Assembly (NCBI RefSeq): GCF_008124835.1 | Contig: NZ_VNHW01000009.1 | Coordinates: 62,001 to 126,000 of the forward strand | Length of the DNA stretch: 64,000 nt | Origin: Blastococcus xanthinilyticus | Lineage (GTDB): Bacteria > Actinomycetota > Actinomycetes > Mycobacteriales > Geodermatophilaceae | Direction of reading: 5' to 3' | Part shown: positions 12,201 to 19,562 of the stretch, piece by piece | Layout of the letters: each line of letters opens with the position of its first letter | Position numbering within the stretch: the stretch's first letter is position 1 | Notes under the pieces: model-generated | What the model was told of the DNA's origin: nothing | What the model saw: only the letters and a program-made list of their open reading frames with translations | Databases searched by the model: none | Translations under genes and position numbers: made by a program

Positions 12201-13466
12201 TCACCGCCGCTGCGGCCGTGCCCGGACCCGTTCCCGCTCCGGGGGCTGCGGACCTCCCCCCGATGACCACGCCTCAGACGTCGCCTCAGACGTCGCCTCA
12301 GACGTCGCCTCAGACGTCGCCGGCGCGGCGGGAAGCGGCAGCGCGGCGGCCGCGGCGAGCAGCGCGGCCAGCACCAGCAGGGACGTCCGGAGCCCTGCGG
12401 CCGCCGCGAGCAGGCCGAGCGCCGGCAGCGCCACGAGCACCGCCAGGTTCTGGGCGAAGCCGAGCAGGGCCTGGAAGCGCGCGAGCATGCCCTCCGGTGT
12501 GGCCCGGACCAGCAGGGGCATCGCCGTCGTCGTCCACACGGCCGTGCCAACCCCGAGCAGGACGAGGGCGAGCGCGCCCAGGGCGGCCGACCGGGTGACG
12601 GCGAGCAGCGCGATCCCGAGGGCCCCGACGCCCGGCCCGACCGTGCGGGCCCGGGCGCCGACAGCGCCGTACCGCGCGACGAGGGCGGTGACGACGAACG
12701 TCCCCACCGTCCAGCACCCCACGACGGCACCCGCCGCCGGCGCCGACCAGCCCCGGTCCCGCCCGGCCAGGGGCACCGCCAGCGTCACCACCGGCAGGAC
12801 AGCGGCGCCGAGCAGGGTGACGGCGACCAGCAGTGGTGCCACGCCCGTCCGCCGGGCGGCCCGCAGCGCGCTGACCGTGCCCCGGAGCAGCGTCTCGGAG
12901 GAGCGCAGCACCTCCGCCCGTGGTGGTCGCACGCGCAGCAGGACGACGAGCACGAGGACGTACGTCAGGAGGTCCACCGCGGTCGTCAGCGGCAGTCCAC
13001 CCCAGCCCAGGAGGAGCCCGCCGAGCGCCGGGCCGCCGGTGCGGGCCGCCTGCAGCAGCAGGCTCACCGAGGCCAGCGCCCGGGCGAGCTCGGCATCGGT
13101 CGCGAACAGGCGCGGGAACGCGCCGTCGGCCGGACGGCGCAGCGCGGCAGCCGTGCCCGACGCGGCCGCGAGCACGCCCAGTCCCAGCAGCGACGGGCCG
13201 TGCAGGGCGTGCGCGAGGAACGCCAGCAGCACCAGGACCATCGCGGCGTCGCAGGCCATCATCGTGCGGCGGATGCCCCAGCGGTCCGCGACGGCTCCGC
13301 CCAGCAGGACGAGGACGCACAGCGGTACCGACTGCACGGTCAGCACCAGGCTCGCCGCCCCGGGGCTGTACGCCGCCGCGCTCCAGCCGACGGCGAAGTA
13401 CGTGATCGAGTCGCCGAGCGTCGAGGCGGCAGCGGCCAGGGACCACACCCGGAAGCCGCGCCTCAT
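12201..13466 (-). CDS. MFS transporter
   Basis: A 421-aa membrane protein with about 12 hydrophobic segments. Loop signatures include GDSITYFAVGWSAAAYSP in helix 1 and GGAVADRWGIRRTMMACD in loop 2-3, the typical MFS G-x-x-x-D-R motif. Probably a drug or metabolite effluxer of the EntS/MDR type; the substrate is unknown. The hydrophilic tail ends in SEAT repeats encoded by a 12-bp tandem repeat. Its ATG overlaps the stop of the upstream MerR gene (ATGA), so the pair is translationally coupled and the regulator probably governs the transporter. The pair interrupts the conserved tRNA-Ala/ppiA neighbourhood. Confidence 0.88.
   Translation of the reverse strand: MRRGFRVWSLAAAASTLGDSITYFAVGWSAAAYSPGAASLVLTVQSVPLCVLVLLGGAVADRWGIRRTMMACDAAMVLVLLAFLAHALHGPSLLGLGVLAAASGTAAALRRPADGAFPRLFATDAELARALASVSLLLQAARTGGPALGGLLLGWGGLPLTTAVDLLTYVLVLVVLLRVRPPRAEVLRSSETLLRGTVSALRAARRTGVAPLLVAVTLLGAAVLPVVTLAVPLAGRDRGWSAPAAGAVVGCWTVGTFVVTALVARYGAVGARARTVGPGVGALGIALLAVTRSAALGALALVLLGVGTAVWTTTAMPLLVRATPEGMLARFQALLGFAQNLAVLVALPALGLLAAAAGLRTSLLVLAALLAAAAALPLPAAPATSEATSEATSEATSEAWSSGGGPQPPERERVRARPQRR
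12272..12319 (+). repeat. 12-bp tandem repeat, four copies
   Basis: Four exact copies of CCTCAGACGTCG, in the 3' end of the MFS gene. Read on the coding strand they give the repeated SEAT tetrapeptide. The unit length is a multiple of three, so copy-number change would not break the frame. Confidence 0.9.
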
Positions 13467-14521
13467 GGCCGCTCGAGCGTCGGCATGACGAGCGCCTCGA
13501 AACCGGGCTGGTCCGGCGACGTGAGCACCGCCGGGCGGTCGGCGGCGGAGATGTCCACCTGCACCTTCCGGCCGACGCAGGACCCGAGTGCCCGGAGCAG
13601 CAGCGAGCTCCGGAACCCCACCTCGAGCCCGGCGCCGGCGACGACCGCGGGCACCTCCACGTCGCCCACCCGGAACCGCTCCCCGTACCGCAGGAGCACC
13701 ACCGCCCGGTGCGCCCGCGTCACGGCCCGCACGAGGGACTCCGCCGGGACGAGCACCGTCGAACCCGGCGGGTCCAGCGCGTCCAGGACGAGGCGGTACG
13801 ACGGGTAGGGGCGCGGGTCGCCGGCGATCTCCAGCGCGTCGGCTCCCGTGGCCACGGTGAGGCCCTCGCCGGCCCGGAGGACCAGGTCGACCTCGCGGGA
13901 CCGCTCGAGGCGGTCCACCAGGTCGTCGACCGTCGGGAGGCCCAGCACGACCCGCGCCTCGCCGTCCCCCTCCGCCCGTACGCCCAGGACGCGGCGCGCC
14001 AGCCAGTGCCGGTTCGTCGCCACGACGTCGAGCAGGCCGTCCCGGGCGTCCAGCAGCACGGCGGCCAGCGGCGAGGCGGCCGCCGTGTCCGCGGCGGTGC
14101 GTACCTGCTGCAGCGCGGCGGCGAGGACCGGTCCGCTCGCGCGCAGGCGCACGGCCGGCTGGGGCCGCTGTCGTTCGAGCCGGGTCAGCACCTCGCCCAG
14201 CGCCTCCCGGGTGCGCAGCGCCTCCTGCTCACGACCGGCGGCGAGCCCGGCCAGCACGTCGCGGGCCTGCTCCGCGTCGCCGTCGAGCACCAGGCGCATC
14301 TGCTCGATCGGGACGCCGACGCCGCGCATCATCGCGATCAGCCGACCCCGCTGCTCGAGGGCCGGGGTGTAGTAGCGGTACCCGGTCGACGCGTCGGTCC
14401 GGGCCGGCACCAGCAGCCCGCACTCGTCGTAGTGGCGCAGCGCGCTCGTCGGCAGCCCGACCGCCCGCGCGAAGCTCCCGATCGTCAGCAGATCGAGATC
14501 CAGATGCCCCTCCGCGTCCAC
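13463..14521 (-). CDS. MerR regulator fused to DnaN-like clamp domains
   Basis: A 352-aa protein. Residues ~12-80 are a MerR winged helix (LTIGSFARAVGLPTSALRHY, then GYRYYTP), followed by a dimerisation coiled coil to ~125. Instead of a usual ligand-binding domain, residues ~130-350 resemble DNA polymerase III beta clamp domains II and III. These include a segment like the DnaN 'VVLAATDRFRLAVREL' region (DVVATNRHWLARRVL), PYPSYRLVL where DnaN has EFPKFRQLL, and a C-terminus RPAVLTSPD...ALVMPTL like DnaN 'KPALLRP...LLMPVRL'. The clamp similarity is read by eye. GTG start, leaderless promoter (next entry). Likely autoregulatory; controls the coupled MFS gene. It could respond to DNA or a protein partner instead of a drug. 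Confidence 0.8.
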   Translation of the reverse strand: MDAEGHLDLDLLTIGSFARAVGLPTSALRHYDECGLLVPARTDASTGYRYYTPALEQRGRLIAMMRGVGVPIEQMRLVLDGDAEQARDVLAGLAAGREQEALRTREALGEVLTRLERQRPQPAVRLRASGPVLAAALQQVRTAADTAAASPLAAVLLDARDGLLDVVATNRHWLARRVLGVRAEGDGEARVVLGLPTVDDLVDRLERSREVDLVLRAGEGLTVATGADALEIAGDPRPYPSYRLVLDALDPPGSTVLVPAESLVRAVTRAHRAVVLLRYGERFRVGDVEVPAVVAGAGLEVGFRSSLLLRALGSCVGRKVQVDISAADRPAVLTSPDQPGFEALVMPTLERP

Positions 14522-14558
14522 GCGTGCAGCCTGATCCTTCAGGCCGCTGGAAGGTCAA
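14522..14558 (-). promoter_or_regulatory. MerR-type promoter/operator, leaderless
   Basis: On the reverse strand TTGACC (14553-14558) and CAGGCT (14528-14533) are separated by 19 bp, the over-long spacer typical of MerR-activated promoters. The dyad CCTTC-n9-GAAGG lies at 14536-14554. The -10 box ends 6 nt before the GTG of the MerR gene, so the transcript should be leaderless. Confidence 0.7.
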
Positions 14559-14651
14559 GCACACCCGGCTCCCTGCGCCGCTGCCCCACGGGAGCGCCGG
14601 CTCCCGCGGCCCCGCGCCCGCACCGCCGCGCGGGGTGGGAGAGTGGAGGCC

Positions 14652-15185
14652 GTGACTGAATCGACTCCCGCCCGCCGCGCGGTCCTGCACACCAACCACG
14701 GCGACATCACCGTGGACCTGTTCCCCGACCACGCGCCGAAGACGGTGGCCAACTTCGCCGACCTGGCCGAGGGCCGCCGCGAGTGGACCCACCCCGCCAC
14801 CCGCGAGAAGACCACCGACAAGCTCTACGACGGCACGGTCTTCCACCGCATCATCGACGGCTTCATGATCCAGGGCGGCGACCCGCTCGGTCAGGGCATC
14901 GGTGGCCCGGGCTACCAGTTCGGCGACGAGATCCACCCCGACCTGGCCTTCACCAAGCCGTACCTGCTGGCCATGGCCAACGCCGGGCCGGGCACCAACG
15001 GCTCGCAGTTCTTCATCACCGTGGCCCCCACCAGCTGGCTGACCGGCAAGCACACCATCTTCGGTGAGGTCGCCGACCAGCCCAGCCGCGACGTGGTCGA
15101 CCGGATCGGCAAGGTCTCCACCGGCCGCAACGACCGCCCGGTCGAGGACGTGGTGATCGAGTCCGTCGAGGTGCAGCGCAGCTGA
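14652..15185 (+). CDS. ppiA: Peptidyl-prolyl cis-trans isomerase, cyclophilin type
   Basis: A 177-aa cytosolic cyclophilin. The core motifs are present: HTNHGDITVDLFPDHAPKTV, FHRIIDGFMIQGGDP with the catalytic Arg-Ile-Ile region, and GTNGSQFFIT. It has no signal peptide. GTG 14652 is preferred (GGGAG about 10 nt upstream), but GTG 14643 in frame is possible and would add three residues. It corresponds in sequence and position to Rv0009 of M. tuberculosis. The following rhomboid frame begins within its stop codon region. Confidence 0.93.
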   Translation: MTESTPARRAVLHTNHGDITVDLFPDHAPKTVANFADLAEGRREWTHPATREKTTDKLYDGTVFHRIIDGFMIQGGDPLGQGIGGPGYQFGDEIHPDLAFTKPYLLAMANAGPGTNGSQFFITVAPTSWLTGKHTIFGEVADQPSRDVVDRIGKVSTGRNDRPVEDVVIESVEVQRS

Positions 15186-16075
15186 CCACCGGACCTGACG
15201 GCGGGGGTGCCGGCGCGCAGCCGGCCCCCCCGCCCGCGACCTGCTACCGGCACCCCGACCGGCCCACGGGGATCTCCTGCACCCGGTGCGGGCGGCCGAT
15301 CTGCGCGGAGTGCATGATCCCGGCCTCCGTCGGGTTCCAGTGCCCCGAGTGCGTCCAGCAGGGCGCCGCCTCGGTGCGCGCGCCCAGGCGTCCCTCAGGG
15401 GTGCGGTCCGCGGCGTCCCGCTGGGGTGCGGTGACGCTGACCCTGATCTCGGTCAACGTGGTCATGTTCCTGGTGACCGCGGTGTCGGCGGGGCTGGTCG
15501 GCAACGACCCGTTGGACAACTACCGGTCCCCGGTGTTCGTCGACCTCGCGCAGTACCCGCTCGCGGTGGAGATCGGCGAGCCGTGGCGGCTGCTCACCGC
15601 CGCCTTCCTCCACATCGGGCTGCTGCACCTGGTGCTCAACATGCTGGCGCTGCTGGTCTTCGGCTCCGAGCTGGAACGCCAGCTGGGGCGGGTGCGCTAC
15701 CTGAGCCTCTACCTGGTGTCCGCGCTCGGTGGGTCCACGGCGATCCAGCTGTTCGGCGATCCGCTCCGCCCCGTCGCCGGTGCGTCCACGGCGATCTACG
15801 GGCTCCTCGGCGGCCTCGGCGTGCTGATGCTGGTCCGCCGCCAGGACATCCGGGGCATCCTCGTGCTGCTGGCCATCAACGTGTTCATCAGCTTCCTCCC
15901 CGGGGTCTCGCTGCTGGGGCACCTCGGCGGCCTGGTGACCGGCGCCGCCGTCGCGGGGGTCCTGGTCGCCACCCGTCGCCGGAAGGCGGTGCAGCTCGCC
16001 GGGATCGGCGCGCTGGCCGCGGTGCTCCTCGTCCTCGCGCTGGGCGTCTCCACGCTCGCGGTGGCCGGCGTCTAG
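15182..16075 (+). CDS. Rhomboid family intramembrane serine protease, N-terminal zinc finger
   Basis: About 297 aa when started at CTG 15182. The N-terminus holds a B-box-like zinc finger (CYRHPDRPTGISCTRCGRPI, CAEC, FQCPEC), normal for actinobacterial rhomboids. Six hydrophobic segments follow. Catalytic features are HIGLLHLVLNM (His/Asn), GASTAIYGLLGG with the nucleophilic Ser, and GHLGGL with the base His. The first in-frame ATG (15314) would cut off most of the zinc finger, and no ATG, GTG or TTG lies in frame between the ppiA end and the finger. CTG 15182 overlaps the ppiA stop (CTGA) and has GAGG 10 nt upstream. It cleaves membrane proteins; the substrate is unknown. Confidence 0.85.
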   Translation: MTTGPDGGGAGAQPAPPPATCYRHPDRPTGISCTRCGRPICAECMIPASVGFQCPECVQQGAASVRAPRRPSGVRSAASRWGAVTLTLISVNVVMFLVTAVSAGLVGNDPLDNYRSPVFVDLAQYPLAVEIGEPWRLLTAAFLHIGLLHLVLNMLALLVFGSELERQLGRVRYLSLYLVSALGGSTAIQLFGDPLRPVAGASTAIYGLLGGLGVLMLVRRQDIRGILVLLAINVFISFLPGVSLLGHLGGLVTGAAVAGVLVATRRRKAVQLAGIGALAAVLLVLALGVSTLAVAGV

Positions 16076-16097
16076 ACCGCCCGGCGGCAACGGAGCT

Positions 16098-16514
16098 CTA
16101 GACCGCTCCGCGGCCGTGGGCCTCCAGCGCCCGCGCGACCGCCTCCGGATCGGCCCCGAGGTCCCACCGGCCGAGGACGACGAGCACGCCGTCGTCGTCC
16201 TCGGCGCGGGGCCACGTCTCCAGCTCCAGCGTGCGGATGGTGGTGCCCCACCGCCGGGCGGTGCGGACGCGCACCCGGAGCACACCCCAGGGGAGCAGCC
16301 GCCGGCCGGTGAGCGTGCGCACCTCGACGCCGTCGGCCCCGGCGGCCAGCCGCGGCCGCAGCACCGCCTCGCGGGCGGCCATGGCCAGCATCAGCAGGGC
16401 GGCCCCGCCGACCAGCACGCGGCCCGCCGGGTCGAGCAGCACCGCCACCGCGGCGAGCGCCAGGCCGGCCAGCGCGAGGGCGGCCGGGACGAGCACGGGC
16501 GGCGACCACTGCAC
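16098..16514 (-). CDS. PH-domain-like membrane protein (Rv0010c-type)
   Basis: A 138-aa protein with two N-terminal transmembrane segments (about residues 8-60), then a bacterial PH-like domain ending RWDLGADPEAVARALEAHG. Size, strand and position next to ppiA and crgA match Rv0010c of M. tuberculosis. Function unknown. GTG 16514 is chosen (MQWSPP): CAGGGT lies 7 nt upstream as a leaderless -10. An in-frame ATG at 16547 has no ribosome site. Convergent with the rhomboid gene; both stops lie within copies of TCTAGACCGC. Confidence 0.75.
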   Translation of the reverse strand: MQWSPPVLVPAALALAGLALAAVAVLLDPAGRVLVGGAALLMLAMAAREAVLRPRLAAGADGVEVRTLTGRRLLPWGVLRVRVRTARRWGTTIRTLELETWPRAEDDDGVLVVLGRWDLGADPEAVARALEAHGRGAV

Positions 16515-16607
16515 GGTGCCCACCCTGCCAGCTGTGGCGCGGAACATACGATCGCGGAGGGGTGGCCGGTGTGGTGTGCCCCACCGTCGTCGACGAGGAG
16601 TGGGTCC

Positions 16608-17768
16608 ATGCGTGATGCCGTCATCTGTGCCGCCGTCCGTACACCGGTGGGCAAGCGAGGGGGAGGGCTCTCCGGCGTGCACGCCGTCGACCTCTCCGCG
16701 CACGTGCTGGGGGCGCTCGCCGAGCGTTCGGGCATCGACCCGGCCGTCGTCGAGGACGTCTTCTGGGGCTGCGTGAGCCAGGTGGGCGAGCAGACCTTCA
16801 ACATCGGCCGCAACGCCCCGCTGGCGGCGGGCTGGCCGGAGTCGGTGCCCGGCACCACGATCGACCGGCAGTGCGGCTCCTCGCAGCAGGCCGTCGCCTT
16901 CGCGGCCGCCACGGTGATCAGCGGCCAGGCCGACGTCGTGGTCGCCGGCGGGGTGGAGTCGATGAGCCGGGTGCCGATGGGATCGGCCCGTGGCGACGGC
17001 TCGGCGGGCAGGCCGCTCGGCCCGCGCTTCATGGCGCGTTACGACGGGGTCTTCCCCAACCAGGGCGTCGGCGCCGAGATGATCGCCGAGCGCTGGGGCC
17101 TCTCCCGCACCCAGCTCGACGAGTTCGCGCTCAGCTCCCACGAGCGGGCCGCCAAGGCGCAGGCCGACGGCGCCTTCGACGAGGAGATCGCCCCGGTCAC
17201 CCTCGACGACGGCACGGTGATCAGCGCGGACGAGGGGATCCGTCCCGGCGGCACGCTGGAGAAGCTGGCCTCGCTGAAGACCCCCTTCAAGGAGGACGGC
17301 GTCATCAGCGCCGGCAACGCCAGCCAGATCTCCGACGGCTCCGCCGCGCTGCTGGTGACCACCAGCGAGAAGGCCCGGGAGCTCGGGCTGCGGCCGATCG
17401 TCCGCATCCACACGACGGTGATGGCCGGCGACGACCCGGTCATCATGCTGACCGCGCCGATCCCGGCGACGCAGAAGGTGCTCGCCCGCTCCGGGCTGTC
17501 GGTCGACGACATCGGCGTCTTCGAGGTCAACGAGGCGTTCGCGCCGGTTCCCCTGGCGTGGATGGCCGACCTCGGTGCCGACGCCGCGCGGGTGAACCCG
17601 CTGGGCGGGGCCATCGCGCTGGGCCACCCGCTGGGCGGGTCCGGCGCCCGCATCATGACCACGCTGGTCCACCACATGCAGGCCACCGGCACCCGCTACG
17701 GGCTGCAGACGATGTGCGAGGGCGGCGGCACCGCGAACGCGACCATCCTCGAGCTCGTCGACGCCTGA
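16608..17768 (+). CDS. Acetyl-CoA acetyltransferase (thiolase)
   Basis: 386 aa, full length for thiolase II. It should catalyse reversible condensation or thiolysis of acyl-CoA, in fatty-acid degradation or acetoacetyl-CoA formation. The acylated Cys (~89) is in DRQCGSSQQ, the catalytic His (~342) in GHPLGGSG, and the second Cys (~370) in MCEGGG; NEAFAP is also conserved. ATG has GAGGAG 8 nt upstream, and a TACGAT -10 candidate lies at 16547. It stands alone between the Rv0010c homologue and crgA, where M. tuberculosis has no gene, so it is an insertion into a conserved cell-division block. Followed by a strong terminator. Confidence 0.93.
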   Translation: MRDAVICAAVRTPVGKRGGGLSGVHAVDLSAHVLGALAERSGIDPAVVEDVFWGCVSQVGEQTFNIGRNAPLAAGWPESVPGTTIDRQCGSSQQAVAFAAATVISGQADVVVAGGVESMSRVPMGSARGDGSAGRPLGPRFMARYDGVFPNQGVGAEMIAERWGLSRTQLDEFALSSHERAAKAQADGAFDEEIAPVTLDDGTVISADEGIRPGGTLEKLASLKTPFKEDGVISAGNASQISDGSAALLVTTSEKARELGLRPIVRIHTTVMAGDDPVIMLTAPIPATQKVLARSGLSVDDIGVFEVNEAFAPVPLAWMADLGADAARVNPLGGAIALGHPLGGSGARIMTTLVHHMQATGTRYGLQTMCEGGGTANATILELVDA

Positions 17769-17780
17769 CCGTCCGACTCG

Positions 17781-17815
17781 ACAGCCCCCGGCCGCCCGAC
17801 GGCCGGGGGCTGTCG
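17781..17815 (+). terminator. Terminator of thiolase gene
   Basis: A perfect 15-bp inverted repeat (GACAGCCCCCGGCCG and its complement) with a 5-nt loop, 12 bp after the thiolase stop. A GTC-rich stretch follows instead of a T-tract. Confidence 0.85.
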
Positions 17816-17918
17816 TCGTCCCAGGGGTTGTCGTCGTCGAGGTCGTCGTCGTCCCGGGTTGGGGACGGCGTCGGCGTTCAGTGCCGGGCTGCTCGCCCAG
17901 GGTGAGCGGACAGGTCCG

Positions 17919-18210
17919 TCCACATCGCCGTCGCGGGAGGTGTATCCGCAGGTCAGGCGGGGTAAGGCGGGGGTCGGTCACCGGCTCCGGGGCACGGACA
18001 TGTCGACTCGTCCACAGCTGGGTACACAGCTGGGGACAGACTCACACAGCTGTAGTTACGGCGATGGACGCCCTGTCACACGAGTCCCATCCGCGGGAAA
18101 ACCGCAGGTCAGCCGCGCACCGGCCACCGCGGCCCCTCCACATCCGGTGGACAACCCTGGGGGTCCGCCGCCATGTCGACCTGTGGACGCCGGTCAGCGG
18201 CTGTGCACAG
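17919..18210. other. Non-coding region with DnaA-box-like cluster
   Basis: The 578-bp gap between the convergent thiolase and crgA genes has no credible gene. It holds TCCACA-type hexamers at 17919 (CCGTCCACA), 18011 (TCGTCCACA), 18137 (CCCTCCACA) and, reversed, 18182 (TGTGGA), plus a near match TTGTCCACC reversed at 18147-18155. The first three fit the Streptomyces DnaA-box form (Y-Y-[GAC]-TCCACA). Three direct CACAGCTG copies (18013, 18025, 18045) and the palindrome CTGTGCACAG (18201-18210) add structure. No AT-rich unwinding region is seen, so an active origin is not claimed. Confidence 0.45.
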
Positions 18211-18281
18211 TCGCGGGGTTCCCGTCCCCGCCGGCTGCCGGCCGCGGCGGGTGCGCACCGGTTCCCGGGCGGGGGACGACG

Positions 18282-18314
18282 GAGGCCCCCGTCCCCTGAG
18301 GGGACGAGGGCCTC
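18282..18314 (-). terminator. Terminator of crgA
   Basis: A 15-bp inverted repeat with one mismatch (GAGGCCC/GGGCCTC and CGTCCCC/GGGGACG arms) around a TGA loop, 32 bp downstream of the crgA stop on the reverse strand. Confidence 0.8.
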
Positions 18315-18346
18315 GCGCGGAACCGTGCGGACGCGGTGCTGCCGGG

Positions 18347-18619
18347 CTACCGCCAGCGCATCGACATGATCAGCCCGGCCACCATGGCGCCGAAGCCGAT
18401 CGCGAAGTTCCCGGCCCCCAGCGACACCATGAACGGGATCTGCTCGCCGGCGACGTAGTAGACGACGATCCACAGCAGACCGAAGAGCATCAGCGCCACC
18501 ATCACCGGCGCGTACCACCGGGGGCTGGGCTGCAGCGCCTTGGCCTGCGAACTGCGGGCGCGGTCGGCGTCGACCGGCGGTGTGTACACCGACTTCTTGC
18601 GCACCTTCGACTTGGGCAC
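18347..18619 (-). CDS. crgA: Cell division protein CrgA
   Basis: A 90-aa protein with the family N-terminus MPKSKVRKKSVYTPP, then two transmembrane helices (about 38-58 and 66-86) joined by a short loop (GEQIPFM). In mycobacteria and Streptomyces CrgA is a septal membrane protein that interacts with FtsZ, FtsQ, FtsI and PBPs; in Streptomyces it inhibits FtsZ ring formation. The GTG start has GGGAGGGAG upstream. Divergent from the DUF881 gene, as in M. tuberculosis (Rv0011c and Rv0012). Confidence 0.95.
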   Translation of the reverse strand: MPKSKVRKKSVYTPPVDADRARSSQAKALQPSPRWYAPVMVALMLFGLLWIVVYYVAGEQIPFMVSLGAGNFAIGFGAMVAGLIMSMRWR

Positions 18620-18751
18620 GTGCGTACTCCCTCCCGGGGCCGGGCTCGTCCTCCCCGCCCGAACTGCCACCAAGCCTAAACTCGACGGCGACGAGGTCGA
18701 TGGCGCCTCACCCGAGCGGGCGCCGGTCGTGGCGCCGGAGGAGAGGTGCGC

Positions 18752-19501
18752 GTGCCCCGATCGCTGTGGACGGGCCGCCGTCCCTCGCCCTGGAGCGCCC
18801 TGGTGCCGGTCGTCGCCGTCGCGGCGGGGCTGCTGTTCGCCACCTCCGGGCGCACCGCGCAGGGCAGCGACCTGCGGGCCGGTGAGATCACCCAGCTCTC
18901 CCAGCTGATCGAGGAGCGCGACGCCGCCGTCGCCCGGCAGGAGCGCCAGCTGGCCGGTCTGCAGGGCGACGTCCAGTCCCTCACCGACGAGGCCGCCAAG
19001 CGGGACAGCGCCGTCGCGACGGCCCGGGAGCTCGGCGCCACCGGCGGGTTCGCCGCCGGCCTGATCCCGGTGACCGGCGCCGGTGTGGTCATCACCCTCG
19101 ACGACGCCCCCCAGCGCCCCGACGGCAGCCTCCCGGGCGGTGCCCGGGCCGATGACCTCGTCATCCACCAGAGCGACGTCCAGGCGGTCGTGAACGCCCT
19201 CTGGGCGGCCGGCGCGGACGGGGTGTCGGTCATGGACCAGCGGCTCATCTCCACCAGCGCGGTGCGCTGCGTGGGGAACACCCTCCTGCTGCAGGGCCGG
19301 ACGTACTCGCCGCCGTTCGTCGTGTCGGCCGTCGTCGACGCCGCGGCGGTCGAGGCGGAGCTGGACGGCTCCCCCCAGGTGCGGGTCTTCCAGCAGGCGG
19401 TGGACTCCTACGGGCTGACGTTCGAGGTGCGCGAGCGGCCCGAGGTGGCGGTGCCCGCCTACGATGGCGGCCTCACCCTGCAGTACGCGGTCGCCGGCTG
19501 A
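18752..19501 (+). CDS. DUF881 family protein
   Basis: 249 aa. An N-terminal membrane anchor (about residues 14-32) is followed by a coiled coil (EITQLSQLIEERDAAVARQE) and the extracytoplasmic DUF881 domain with VTGAGVVITLDDA, VIHQSDVQAVVNALW and GAEAVSVMDQRL-like motifs. Family members sit beside crgA and pabA across Actinobacteria, and some resemble DivIC/FtsL in outline. Role undefined, presumably cell envelope or division. GTG 18752 is preferred to GTG 18746 because GGAGGAG lies 8 nt upstream of the former. Confidence 0.88.
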   Translation: MPRSLWTGRRPSPWSALVPVVAVAAGLLFATSGRTAQGSDLRAGEITQLSQLIEERDAAVARQERQLAGLQGDVQSLTDEAAKRDSAVATARELGATGGFAAGLIPVTGAGVVITLDDAPQRPDGSLPGGARADDLVIHQSDVQAVVNALWAAGADGVSVMDQRLISTSAVRCVGNTLLLQGRTYSPPFVVSAVVDAAAVEAELDGSPQVRVFQQAVDSYGLTFEVRERPEVAVPAYDGGLTLQYAVAG

Positions 19502-19562
19502 GCCGGCGGCAGCGGGCGCGGGGCCGACCGGTGCGCCGCCCAGCGAGGAGTTCCCGACCGCG

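Noticed and set aside
17919-18210. Calling this gap the replication origin
   Set aside because: There is no AT-rich unwinding element and no dnaA/dnaN in view; only the box cluster is supported.
17859-18369. Small open frames in the gap before crgA
   Set aside because: No ribosome site, no hydrophobic or domain pattern, and overlapping frames of equal quality.
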